This document shows positions 18,040 through 25,957 of a stretch of 25,957 nucleotides of DNA, in pieces. The notes under the pieces were generated by a model that was given only the letters and a program-made list of their open reading frames with translations, was not told where the DNA came from and ran no database searches. Both the position numbers and the translations under genes were made by a program. Every line of letters starts with the position of its first letter. The stretch's first letter is position 1. This DNA is from Leptospira vanthielii serovar Holland str. Waz Holland = ATCC 700522 (GTDB lineage: Bacteria > Spirochaetota > Leptospiria > Leptospirales > Leptospiraceae), in the NCBI RefSeq assembly GCF_000332455.1, contig NZ_AOGY02000049.1, positions 1 to 25,957 of the forward strand, given 5' to 3'.

Positions 18040-18414
18040 ATGGCCAAAACTTCACGTAAAACTTTCCTAACCAAGTCATTCTATTTGGTAACCTCTCTCT
18101 CACTGATTGAGAGGGGTTTGGGTTTTTCCTCGGAAGTGATGGCAGAAAACAAACCCTCGGGATCCATTCCAGAGGGACTCACTCCTGTCTCCGAGTCGGA
18201 TCCCACTGCCAAAGCCTTAGGTTTCCATCAAGACGCCAAAAAAACTGATTTTACTCTCTATCCAGAAAGAAAGGAACCCCAAGCAAAGAATCAATTTTGC
18301 AAACACTGTGCCCAGTATACAAAATTGAATGAGGGATGGGGGAAATGTAATATCGTCAGTGCTGGCGTTGTATCTTCACAAGGGTGGTGTTCTGCTTGGT
18401 CACAAAAAACATAA
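18040..18414 (+). CDS. High-potential iron-sulfur protein (HiPIP)
   Basis: The protein has 124 residues, with four Cys at 87, 90, 103 and 117. The spacing C-x2-C-x12-C-x13-C and the ending SSQGWCSAW are those of HiPIPs, which hold one 4Fe-4S cluster cycling 2+/3+ at high potential in the periplasm. The N-terminus TSRKTFLTKS resembles a Tat signal with Arg-Lys in place of the twin Arg, as fits a protein exported with its cluster in place. It starts 2 bases after the katG stop, so the two are cotranscribed. The pairing suggests it gives electrons to the peroxidase, which is inference. Confidence 0.9.
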   Translation: MAKTSRKTFLTKSFYLVTSLSLIERGLGFSSEVMAENKPSGSIPEGLTPVSESDPTAKALGFHQDAKKTDFTLYPERKEPQAKNQFCKHCAQYTKLNEGWGKCNIVSAGVVSSQGWCSAWSQKT

Positions 18415-18431
18415 AAAGAAATAGTGACCTT

Positions 18432-18944
18432 TTATTTCCAAACACATTGTGTTAGGTTTACCTTTTCAAAAATCCAAGGTTTGTGTGCATGTTTTGCATT
18501 TTTATCTTCTATCAAATCAAAGGACCCAGCTTCGGAAGAAATACTTTGGAAGTACAAAGTGAACGAAGTATTTTTCATCTGGGTTCGTTTGGGGCAAAGC
18601 CCTACTCCTTCCGATTTTAAAAAGGAATAGGAAGTTCCCAAGTCATCCCGAAATACCATCCCTTCTTTCAATACACAAACCTTTTTAGATTCTTTAGTGT
18701 ACAATTCCAATTTGGTTTCCGTATCCGAAACACAGACCTTACTGAGCACAACTACACCCAAAAATTCGGAATGAAGATCGCAACATTGTGGAGTCGGATT
18801 CCAGGTTCGTTTGGTAACTACATTTTGTTCGCCTTTTTCAACATAAACCTCTTTCACAGGCTCCGTAGAACAGGAAAAAGTTGAACAAAAAATATAACTA
18901 AATATTAGAATATTTTTTTTAAAAAGATTAGAAATCACAATCAT
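18432..18944 (-). CDS. Putative lipoprotein of unknown function
   Basis: The signal region MIVISNLFKKNILIFSYIFC leads into STFSC, a relaxed lipobox. The mature part of about 145 residues has paired Cys (PQCCDLHSEF), VCVSD, VCVLKEGMVF and two late single Cys, so disulfides are likely. The last part (KHAHKPWIFEKVNLTQCVWK) is rather basic. I recognise no family. ATG 18944 is chosen; TTG 18953 lies in the GAGG that would serve as ribosome site, though the spacing to ATG is short. It converges with the HiPIP gene across 17 bases. Confidence 0.65.
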   Translation of the reverse strand: MIVISNLFKKNILIFSYIFCSTFSCSTEPVKEVYVEKGEQNVVTKRTWNPTPQCCDLHSEFLGVVVLSKVCVSDTETKLELYTKESKKVCVLKEGMVFRDDLGTSYSFLKSEGVGLCPKRTQMKNTSFTLYFQSISSEAGSFDLIEDKNAKHAHKPWIFEKVNLTQCVWK

Positions 18945-19325
18945 TATCCTCAAAGTTTTTAATAAATAAAGATTCCAAAAAAGGTAAGGGAATTTTCCAT
19001 TTCCTTCTATCTCAATTGAGATGCTTTAGGTCAAATTTTCTTTCTTTATCCCAAAATAAGATTTTATGTTCAATTTAAGAAAGAACTAAAAGCCAAAGTT
19101 TCCCTTTTAAAACGAAATGCAGTCCTTACTTAATAAATAAAACATCTGATTCCCTCCTAAATTGATAGCAATTTTCTCTAAGTGATTTACGAAACGAATC
19201 AAAGACTATAACATTCTGAAAAAAAAATCTTCAATTCGCGTCCTGATTCCCGTCCCAGGACGACAAATATGGACTGTTGCTTTAAAATACGATTAAGGTA
19301 TTTGTTTTAAGGAGATAAATAATTT
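18945..19325. other. Divergent intergenic region with two inverted repeats
   Basis: ATCTCAATTGAGAT (19009-19022) is a perfect 14-base palindrome 65 bases before the minus-strand lipoprotein start, a possible operator. CGTCCTG (19239-19245) pairs with CAGGACG (19256-19262) around 10 bases, in front of the plus-strand lipoprotein. No gene is seen in between. Confidence 0.45.
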
Positions 19326-19613
19326 ATGATTCTGAAATTGAGTTCATTCATTTTTCCAATGTTACTTATAACTGGCTGCAGTGTCGGCCAAAAACGTTTT
19401 GGCGAAATGATCTCAGAGAAAGTAAGAGCGAGGGCGGCCTATGATTTTGATTGTCCAATTGCAGATATAAAAGTCAATATGATTGACAACAAAAATTTTG
19501 GAGCCTCAGGTTGCAAACAACGTGGTACATTTACAGTACATCCAGCAGAATGTACGCCGATAATAATGACCGAGGATGGTGTTGACAAGTATTGCCAAAT
19601 TGTACGAAATTAG
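19326..19613 (+). CDS. Small lipoprotein with a conserved DxxCP...GC motif
   Basis: The 95-residue protein has a signal MILKLSSFIFPMLLITGC with a good lipobox (LITGC). The mature part has the block ARAAYDFDCPIADIKVNMID, then FGASGCKQRGTFTV. I know this kind of Cys-Pro...Ala-x-Gly-Cys arrangement from small lipoproteins of Leptospira and myxobacteria, where function is unknown. Two more Cys near the end (AECTP, KYCQIV) give four in the mature protein, probably two disulfides. AAGGAG lies 11 bases before the ATG, a strong site at slightly long spacing. It stands alone and is followed by a hairpin at 19643. Confidence 0.75.
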   Translation: MILKLSSFIFPMLLITGCSVGQKRFGEMISEKVRARAAYDFDCPIADIKVNMIDNKNFGASGCKQRGTFTVHPAECTPIIMTEDGVDKYCQIVRN

Positions 19614-19642
19614 ATAACCAAAACTTTTTTCTTAAGAAAAAA

Positions 19643-19670
19643 TCCCAATGCAGATTATTAGGCATTGGGA
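19643..19670. terminator. Strong terminator, best on the minus strand
   Basis: TCCCAATGC (19643-19651) pairs with GCATTGGGA (19662-19670), a perfect 9-bp stem. On the minus strand it is followed at once by TTTTTTCTTAAG, a classic intrinsic terminator downstream of the TetR gene. On the plus strand it is 30 bases after the small lipoprotein and is followed by AGCGCTCTTTTC. TTTTTTCTTAAGAAAAAA next to it is itself palindromic. Confidence 0.65.
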
Positions 19671-19868
19671 AGCGCTCTTTTCATTTGGTATCGGCAATCC
19701 CTAACGAAACACTGAAATACTAATCCAAATATTTTTACAACAATAGCAAATCGCATAAACTGGTCGGTTACTCTCACTCTTTATAATAGTTTGTCACTGG
19801 GATCTAGGTTCTGGAATTTCATTAATCGTATTTTTTTGCAGAACAAAGCCAGTTTGAAATTTGCCATA

Positions 19869-20441
19869 TTAAGTTGACTTAAGGTTTTCCATTAGGATCT
19901 TATTTAATTTTTTGATACGGTTTGGAAAATAAATTTTATCTTCCAAAGAACAAGAAAAAAGATAACTGCCGTAAATGGATACAATCACATTTTCAGCAAT
20001 ATTCCATGCCTTACTATTCGAATATCCCTCCTTAGTAATAACTTTTGCTAATTTCATTGTAAGATCTTTATAAAAAAGATTTAATTTTTCCATATAAAGG
20101 ACTCTTAGATGGGAAAGTGCCAAACAACTCATAAAATGAATATACAATAAAAAATCTTTATCAGATAAAAAAGTATTCAGAAACTCTTCGATCCCTTTTT
20201 TTCCTTTAATTCTATTTTCAGTTAAGAGTAACAATTTGTCGTTTAGAAACCTTTCTGCATTTAGAATCACAAAATCAACCATATCTGATTTTCCACTGGG
20301 GAAAAAATAATATATGCTTCCTTTCCCTAAACCCGTGTTTTCTCCAACCATTCGAATGGATACCCCATCAATTCCATACATGCAGAATAACTCGAGTAAC
20401 TTAGGAACTAAATCAATTTTCTCTGTAACGGTCCTAGTCAT
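19869..20441 (-). CDS. TetR-family transcription regulator
   Basis: The 190-residue protein has the TetR N-terminal HTH (EKIDLVPKLLELFCMYGIDG, VSIRMVGENTGLGKGSIYYFFPSGK). A helical ligand domain with no recognised specificity follows. ATG 20441 is preferred. The frame runs on to TTG 20459, but those codons lie in a palindromic operator. No ribosome site precedes the ATG, so the message may be leaderless. It is divergent from the DUF4442 gene, its probable target, and the operators at 20443-20477 suggest that it represses itself as well. Confidence 0.88.
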   Translation of the reverse strand: MTRTVTEKIDLVPKLLELFCMYGIDGVSIRMVGENTGLGKGSIYYFFPSGKSDMVDFVILNAERFLNDKLLLLTENRIKGKKGIEEFLNTFLSDKDFLLYIHFMSCLALSHLRVLYMEKLNLFYKDLTMKLAKVITKEGYSNSKAWNIAENVIVSIYGSYLFSCSLEDKIYFPNRIKKLNKILMENLKST

Positions 20442-20442
20442 G

Positions 20443-20477
20443 TTTACCAAATAGTACAATGTTTACTACATAGTAAA
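20443..20477. promoter_or_regulatory. Two palindromic operators next to the TetR gene
   Basis: TTTACTACATAGTAAA (20462-20477) is a perfect 16-base palindrome. TTTACCAAATAGTACA (20443-20458) is a near copy, placed 19 bases away start to start. The pair abuts the TetR start codon, and the size and symmetry fit a TetR dimer site. Confidence 0.65.
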
Positions 20478-20629
20478 TTCAATTTTATAGTTTCAATATT
20501 TTTTCATTGCAAACTAACCCCACCTTCGAATCCTAATTTTCAATTGTAAATTAAAATCAAAAAAAAGCGAACCATCCGAATCTTTTACGATTTTACTTAC
20601 AAACAATAACACCTTACAGGAAAAAACGA

Positions 20630-21151
20630 ATGAAGGTAAATTTGGCTGAATCTTTCCATCCTGACCCAAAGTGGAAATGGTTGGAGTTTTTTTTAGGATT
20701 TAAAAGAGCAATAAACCTATATAGTCCCTTTCGGGGATCCGGTATAAAAGTAATTCAATTTGAGAAAGAGAAACACAAGATATTTGTTCAACTAAAGATG
20801 AATTTCTTTAACAAAGGTTACATGGGTACACATTTCGGCGGATCCCTATATTCCATGTGCGACCCTTTTTATGTATATTTATTAATGAAACGATTGGGAA
20901 GTAACTATATGGTTTGGGATAAACGAGCAGAGATTGATTATATTAATAAAAATAACAGCTCCGTTTTTGCAAAATTTGAGGTTACTGATCTTGATATAGA
21001 GGAGATAGAATCCCTCCTATCGAAACAAAAAAAAATTAGCTACATCTTTATGACCGATGTTACTGACTTCCATGGAAACACCATTGCCAATGTTAAAAAA
21101 ACTATATATATTAGAAGATTATTACCAAATACAAAAAAAAAGGAATTTTAA
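20630..21151 (+). CDS. DUF4442 hotdog-fold thioesterase-like protein
   Basis: The 173-residue protein has the DUF4442 pattern. A tryptophan-rich start (PKWKWLEFFLGFKRAINLYS) is followed by the central hotdog helix GTHFGGSLYSMCDPFYVYLL and then MVWDKRAEIDYINK. Relatives are related to PaaI/YiiD-type acyl thioesterases, so it may act on acyl-CoA or acyl-carrier substrates; activity is not proven by sequence. AGGAAA lies 7 bases before ATG 20630. The divergent TetR gene with its palindromes suggests control by a fatty-acid-like ligand, which is inference. Confidence 0.8.
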   Translation: MKVNLAESFHPDPKWKWLEFFLGFKRAINLYSPFRGSGIKVIQFEKEKHKIFVQLKMNFFNKGYMGTHFGGSLYSMCDPFYVYLLMKRLGSNYMVWDKRAEIDYINKNNSSVFAKFEVTDLDIEEIESLLSKQKKISYIFMTDVTDFHGNTIANVKKTIYIRRLLPNTKKKEF

Positions 21152-21269
21152 ACGGATTCACTTTAGTAAAACAATCTTTACTTGATGAATTCTTATTTTG
21201 ATAACAAGGGTTAACCCAAGAGAACAAATAAGAGAATAGCCATTTTTAATCCTGAATCAAAAGTATAAA

Positions 21270-22073
21270 ATGAAAGCATTGATTTTAGAAGACGAACCGA
21301 TACATGCAAAATATCTAAGCAAGTTATTAATTACAATTTTAGGTTCATCTATTATTGAAATTATGCACGCCACTTCTTTGGACCTTGCCTATAGGTATTA
21401 TAGGCAAACAACGGTAGATTTATTTCTTTTAGATCTAAACGTTTTCGGGTCTGATGGTTTTCATTTTTTTGATAAATTCCCCAAAGAATCGGCAAATACA
21501 ATTATAGTTTCAGCAAATACAGACAACGCAATCCGTGCTTTTGAATACGGAGTTTTAGACTTCCTCGCAAAACCTGTTTCAGAAGAAAGGTTACGATTAG
21601 CTCTGCAAAGACATTCTCTCCGCCGAAAAATCAACCCGAAACAAAATGAGAACCCCAACTATGTAAAATCACGTTTACTACAAGTGGATTTAGAACAACT
21701 CGAAAATCAGTTGTCCCATCTGATGGAAGGAGAAAAAGTTTATCTCAATGAGGACTTAACTCTAAAAACTTTGGCCGCAAAACTAGAGTTACACCCAAGA
21801 CAACTTTCAGAATTTTTAAATGGGAAAAAACGGACTAACTTTAATACATTTATACATAGTTATAGGATCAAAGAGGCTAAAGATCTTTTAATCAAATACC
21901 CGGAAAAGAATGTAAGCGATATTGGCTTTGAGGTAGGTTACAAGTCCCTTTCCAGTTTTTATGATGCTTTCAAAAAGGAACTAAAAATTACTGCATCAGA
22001 ATATCGGCAGAGGTCTTTTATATCCACTATAAGCTCAAACATCACTGAAACAAAGAATTTTATTAATGTATAA
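21270..22073 (+). CDS. Response regulator, receiver plus AraC-type HTH
   Basis: The 267-residue protein has a receiver domain (1-115) with acid residues E7/D8, phospho-acceptor D55 (LFLLDLNVFG), S81 and K101 (FLAKPVS). After a linker, about 165-250 form an AraC double HTH: LTLKTLAAKLELHPRQLSEF and KNVSDIGFEVGYKSLSSFYD, with the usual FKKEL...ASEYRQR end. It is probably the output partner of the 7TM sensor kinase at 23653, which lies just beyond an opposite-strand lipoprotein gene. LytS-type kinases more often pair with LytTR regulators, so an AraC-type output is less usual. No clear ribosome site precedes ATG 21270. Confidence 0.88.
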   Translation: MKALILEDEPIHAKYLSKLLITILGSSIIEIMHATSLDLAYRYYRQTTVDLFLLDLNVFGSDGFHFFDKFPKESANTIIVSANTDNAIRAFEYGVLDFLAKPVSEERLRLALQRHSLRRKINPKQNENPNYVKSRLLQVDLEQLENQLSHLMEGEKVYLNEDLTLKTLAAKLELHPRQLSEFLNGKKRTNFNTFIHSYRIKEAKDLLIKYPEKNVSDIGFEVGYKSLSSFYDAFKKELKITASEYRQRSFISTISSNITETKNFINV

Positions 22074-22180
22074 CACAGGTATCCTAACTAAAGAAAGACC
22101 ACAAGAATTAAAATCACAACTAAATGTTAAAACTACATTGATTAAAAAGATCATAATTTTTAGAAACCATACCTAATAGA

Positions 22181-23620
22181 TTAAGGATTGGATCCTGCCG
22201 TTACAATGACCGCCGGGCTTGTACTTGTTCCGATGGAACCGTTCGGTGATAAATTTCCATTCGCTTGGTTGATCGTAAAAATTCCCGCAGTAGAATCTGT
22301 CATATTTGTATTATACAAAAATTTCCCAGAAGGATCAACATCAATCCCCAAAGGACCATTCCCGGTGGCCACAGTGTTTGGTGACATTGGAATCAATTCC
22401 CCATTCGTTGAAGAGGTTGCATACATAGAAATTGTATTGGTGTCTCGGTTTGCCATATACACAAATTTTCCCACTGGATCAGAAACGATAGCTCCAGAAA
22501 CCACTCCAGTGGATGGAGTATCGGGAAAAATTGAACTCATAGAACCAGTGTTAACATCAATTTGATAAGTAGAGATATTACTACTATTTTCGTATGCGAC
22601 ATACATAGTCTTACCATTCGCATGAGTTACCAATCTTCTTGGTCGGGAACCGGATGGGATAGAATGAATGGGATTGGGATTTAAAAAACCTGTGACTGGG
22701 TCTATCCCAAAAGAATTAATTAAGTTAGCATTAAAAGAAGCAACATATAAAAAATTCCCCAACGGATCTATTGCAATCCCTGAAGAATCAGGGACATTAG
22801 AGGTTGTATTTATCAGGGTTAAATCACCAGTTTGCGGACTTACAGAAAAAGTGGCAATATTATCGCTATTTCTTATATAAAGTAAATCCTTTGATGGATG
22901 GTAAACCACTGCGATTGGAATTGTTCCTCCACTCGAAATTGTTTCTACGATAGTTAAATTCCCATTCAGCGGGTTGATGGAAAACTGACTGAGATCGTTA
23001 GTATTGCGATTAGCAACTGTTAAATATTTTTGATTGGTACTGAGAGCCATCGATTCTGGCCCTCCCCCTGCCGCAACAAAACCACCTGCCCCGAGAACTC
23101 CAGAAGTTGCATTGATGGTATAAGAATTAATCAAGCCCGATCCAATATTAGCAACAAATGCAAATTTCGGGATAAATAATGATTTAATCACCAACGGAAT
23201 TGTTATTTGTTTATGTTGACTTTTTGCAGTGATCATAAATTTGGTTGCATTCATTCCGACCAAAGGAGTACCCGAAAGTGCACAATTTGATTCATCCAGA
23301 ACTATACCAAGGGGCAAACTAGGTGATGACTCACAATGAGTTATTGGCTCCGAAGAAACCGGTTTTAAAATACCAATCGTTTCCTCTTGTCGCATAACAA
23401 AAAAATCAGTTCCATAATCTAATCGTAATGGACTAAAACCAGAAAGTATAGGGCATAAGAAGGAACCATCGGTCGAACCAAACTCCAACAATGCGGTCAT
23501 CGCAAAACTTTCACTTTCGGGATCACAAGTTGAATTTAATTTCGCAGGAGCACATTGAAGGTGTAAAAAAAGAGATGTAGTGATTAAAAATAAATTTACA
23601 ATATTGATTTGATTCTTCAC
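22181..23620 (-). CDS. Beta-propeller lipoprotein (YVTN / lactonase type)
   Basis: The 479-residue protein starts at GTG 23620 with AGGAA 8 bases upstream. Its signal (IVNLFLITTSLFLHLQC) has a lipobox. The mature start holds STCDPESESF...GSFLC, the same motif as in the lipoprotein at 9456-10427. A putative Ig-like segment follows, with LPLGIVLDESNCALSGTPL. From about residue 160 there are repeated propeller blades such as FAFVANIGSGLINSYTINA, YLTVANRNTNDLSQFSINP, FLYVASFNANLINSFGIDP and FVYMANRDTNTISMYATSS, each with the SGxL turn. The protein is envelope-exposed and may bind a ligand. It is divergent from the sensor kinase by only 32 bases, so both are likely controlled together. Confidence 0.85.
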   Translation of the reverse strand: MKNQINIVNLFLITTSLFLHLQCAPAKLNSTCDPESESFAMTALLEFGSTDGSFLCPILSGFSPLRLDYGTDFFVMRQEETIGILKPVSSEPITHCESSPSLPLGIVLDESNCALSGTPLVGMNATKFMITAKSQHKQITIPLVIKSLFIPKFAFVANIGSGLINSYTINATSGVLGAGGFVAAGGGPESMALSTNQKYLTVANRNTNDLSQFSINPLNGNLTIVETISSGGTIPIAVVYHPSKDLLYIRNSDNIATFSVSPQTGDLTLINTTSNVPDSSGIAIDPLGNFLYVASFNANLINSFGIDPVTGFLNPNPIHSIPSGSRPRRLVTHANGKTMYVAYENSSNISTYQIDVNTGSMSSIFPDTPSTGVVSGAIVSDPVGKFVYMANRDTNTISMYATSSTNGELIPMSPNTVATGNGPLGIDVDPSGKFLYNTNMTDSTAGIFTINQANGNLSPNGSIGTSTSPAVIVTAGSNP

Positions 23621-23652
23621 GACGAATTCCTATACACTGTATTCTAATTCAT

Positions 23653-25486
23653 ATGATGAAATCTGTCGTCCTGGGACTGGAATCAGGAGTGGGATCAGAC
23701 AAATCCGCTTTCAATACAATGGCACATTATCAATTCATTCCAAGGATTTCCCGTAGCGCATTAAACCACACAAAAGTCCTAATTCTGGTTTCGCTGCTCT
23801 TCACATGCCAAAACAATACATCAAACAATCGTTTACCGAAGGCTATTGACGGGAAATTGGTTTTAAGCGAATCAATGTTTCAGAAACAAACATCGATTAA
23901 ACTTGATGGGGAATGGGAATTTTATTACCAAAAATTTTTGTGTTCCGAAGATTTTAAGAATCAAAATGCATTATTAGCTAAAGAGATAATGGTACTTCCT
24001 GGATTTTGGAATGAAAAACAAATTGAGGGCAAATTTTATTCACCAAAATCCTATAGTACTTTTCGTTTACTTCTAACTTTGCCCAATAAACCAACAAACT
24101 TCCAATGGTCTTTTTATATTCCTCATGCATTTACCACATATCGGATGTATTTAGATGGATACCTGATTTCTGAAAATGGAATTGTTGGTACAACGGAAAT
24201 AGAAACAAAAGAATATTGGTTACCAAAAATTATATTTTTTACACCCAAAACAGAAACCGTAGAAATTATTATCCAAGTAGCAAACTATAAATCTTTAAAT
24301 GCAGGTTTTCGACAGAGTATTGAAATTGGCACGCAAGAATCAATGATTCAACTCAAACAGTCAAGGCTTGCCTTGGATATTTTTTTAATTGCAAGTTTAT
24401 TTGTAATATCGTTATACCACTTTACACTTTTTCTTTTACGAAAGAATGACCAAAGCCTACTTTATTTTTCTATGTATGCTTTTGTGAGTATGGTTTACAA
24501 ACTAACAAGTGGTGAATTTTTTTTACTTATACTATTTCCCGATTTTGAATGGAGATGGTTGATAAAGTTTTTTTTCCTTTCTGTTTATTTGACCTTTCCT
24601 TTTTTACTAAGTTTCATTGCAAAAGTTTTTCCCAATGAAACCAATAAATTTTGTTATTATACATTCCAGTTTCTATTTTTTTCCTTTTCAATTTTTGTTT
24701 TAGTTTCAGAATCCACATGGATAGAAGAAACATTATTTCCAGCTGAAATAACTATGTTATTTTGTTGCATCTATACCTTTTGGATTTTATCCCAAGCTCT
24801 TATCAAAAAAAGAGAAAGTGCGGCTGGTTTTTTATTGGGATTCCTGTTTTTATTCCTGACAGTCCTAAACGATATTTTATTCGAGAAAAACATTATCAAA
24901 ACAGAAATTTACGGCCCGATAGGTACATTTGTTTTATTCTTTTCTCAATCATTTTTTCTCTCAAAGAAACACTCAAAACTAAATTTACTAGTAGAAAAAC
25001 AAAAAGAAGAATTAGAACAATCTGTCCTTTTAAATGACAGAATCTATCACTCAAACATTCATTCAAAAAGGATGGAACTCGAACTTTATAAAAAAACGAT
25101 CCAACCACATTTTTTAATGAATTCCTTGTCGGCCATTCGTTACTGGGTATCCGAATGTCCCGAAAAATCAGCATTAATCCTAGACTCACTTGTCGGAGAA
25201 CTTCGCATTATCCTCAAAGTGGCATCAAAACAACTAATTCCTATTGGTGATGAAATTGATTTATGCAGATACCATATTGGCGTAATGAAAATGCGGATGG
25301 AAAAAGAATATAAATTCAAAACAGTTGGCATTGATAATAACGAACTCATTCCTCCTCTCATTTTTCATACTTTGATTGAAAATGCATTCACTCACGAAGA
25401 TTCCTCCAATGCAAAACTGAGTTTTGGGATCTTTAAAAAAAATATCATAAATCATGAGAAATTATTTTTTCTCTATTGTTTTATTG
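23653..25486 (+). pseudogene. 7TMR-DISM sensor kinase, LytS-like, cut in its ATPase domain
   Basis: The N-terminal signal (KVLILVSLLFTC, lipobox-like) precedes a jelly-roll DISMED2-type sensor region (IKLDGEWEFYYQKF...). About seven membrane helices follow (for example LALDIFLIASLFVISLYHFT), then a coiled coil and a LytS-type kinase core. The core has the His box KTIQPHFLMNSLSAI and the N box HTLIENAFTHE. The G boxes and ATP lid that should follow are gone. At 25487 the IS begins, and its terminal repeat adds eight or so foreign residues before a stop at 25519-25521. The product probably cannot phosphorylate. The start may be ATG 23653 or a later Met (23716); neither has a ribosome site. Confidence 0.88.
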
Positions 25487-25957
25487 TTGGTAGAATCAAA
25501 TTTTTAACGCAACACCGATAATCTAATGAATAAGGTGTTAATAAATGAATCATTATACAAGAATTAATTTGAAAGAAAGGGAAGTAATTGCTGAGATGCG
25601 ATTTAAAGAGGAAAGTATTAGAAGTATAGCTAAGATACTGAATCGAAGTCCTTCAAGCATTTCCAGAGAATTATCTAAAGGTTATTCAAGAAATTCTTTC
25701 ATTAATTATTCAGTATCAAATGCTCAAATCATTTCACAGAAGAATGAAAGTTCCAGAAATTCTGGTAAAATAAAGTTGCAAAAACATCCAAATTTACGAA
25801 AATTTATAAAATCTAAATTAGAACTTAAATGGTCACCAGAGCAAATAGAGATGTCTTTAAAAGAAAATCTGCCAAGCGGAATTACAGAATCAGTTTCCCA
25901 TCAAACTATTTATACTTATATCTATCTCCGAGAGGCGAACTAAAAAAGGAATTGCAA
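25487..25957 (+). mobile_element. IS30-family insertion sequence, 5' part, right edge of window
   Basis: It is the second copy of the element seen at 1-543, in inverted orientation. The terminal repeat starts TTGGTAGAATC at 25487 and the transposase start is at 25545. Apart from one 4-base and one 1-base difference near the window edge, the shared part is almost identical to the left copy, which implies recent movement. The 3' end is outside the window. Confidence 0.85.
25545..25943 (+). CDS. IS30-family transposase, N-terminal part, frameshifted
   Basis: The first 127 or so residues are identical to the left copy, with the HTH_38-type DNA-binding domain at the N-terminus. After QTIYTYIYL the frame ends REAN-stop. 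A 4-base deletion near 25928, compared with the left copy (TTTA missing in CTTTTACCG), causes this. The A run at 25942-25947 has six A residues, so the left copy's own fault is absent here. Each visible copy is thus broken at a different place close to the end of the window, which is what low-quality contig ends would also give. Confidence 0.8.
   Translation: MNHYTRINLKEREVIAEMRFKEESIRSIAKILNRSPSSISRELSKGYSRNSFINYSVSNAQIISQKNESSRNSGKIKLQKHPNLRKFIKSKLELKWSPEQIEMSLKENLPSGITESVSHQTIYTYIYLREAN

Noticed and set aside
18424..18630. A 68-codon plus-strand frame after the HiPIP gene
   Set aside because: It lies fully opposite the lipoprotein gene, which has a signal peptide and Cys pattern.
22181..23620. 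Cytoplasmic 6-phosphogluconolactonase
   Set aside because: The propeller is of that type, but the protein has a lipoprotein signal and an extra N-terminal region, so an enzyme of the pentose pathway is unlikely.
25920..25957. Programmed -1 frameshift at A-AAA-AAG in the transposase
   Set aside because: In the full reading frame the zero frame continues without a shift (KKEL), and IS30 elements normally have one open frame. The motif is just two Lys codons.

Overview
The window looks like chromosomal DNA of a Leptospira species, probably from the free-living (saprophytic) part of the genus. The DNA is AT-rich, genes are dense and switch strand often, and there are many short lipoproteins with relaxed spirochaetal lipoboxes. 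One of these carries a DUF1554-type domain, which I associate with Leptospira. The organism call is inference from gene content; there is no rRNA or other phylogenetic marker here.

Both edges lie inside near-identical copies of an IS30-family insertion sequence. The two are in inverted orientation with their transposase 5' ends facing inward. Each has cut a host gene: the left copy removed the N-terminal half of a short-chain dehydrogenase, and the right copy removed the end of the ATPase domain of a 7TM sensor kinase.

Layout. 1-2019: IS copy, SDR remnant, quinone-oxidoreductase-like MDR enzyme. 2058-4059: membrane-anchored fold-III PLP enzyme, then a fossil of a GT4 glycosyltransferase fused by deletion to a GH130 tail. 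4173-8310: a Cache-domain chemoreceptor, a small unknown protein, and a GST / ArsR regulator / SRPBCC cluster. 8507-11559: two overlapping lipoprotein genes and a membrane-bound LuxR-type regulator. 11671-14864: a compact minus-strand group eutB-eutC, a Cys-rich CWC-like protein and a proline-dehydrogenase-like protein that lacks part of its barrel. 15044-19613: small lipoproteins around katG plus a HiPIP gene, led by three Fur/PerR-like boxes. 19869-21151: TetR regulator divergent from a DUF4442 thioesterase-like gene, with two palindromic operators. 21270-25486: a REC-AraC response regulator, a beta-propeller lipoprotein on the other strand, and the truncated sensor kinase.

The two strongest candidates for an undescribed functional unit are the exported catalase-peroxidase with a 2-bp-spaced HiPIP partner under a triple Fur-family operator, and the ethanolamine ammonia-lyase operon that ends with a CWC-like zinc/iron-type Cys protein and a core-deleted proline dehydrogenase homologue. 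No tRNA, rRNA, CRISPR array or recognised riboswitch was found.
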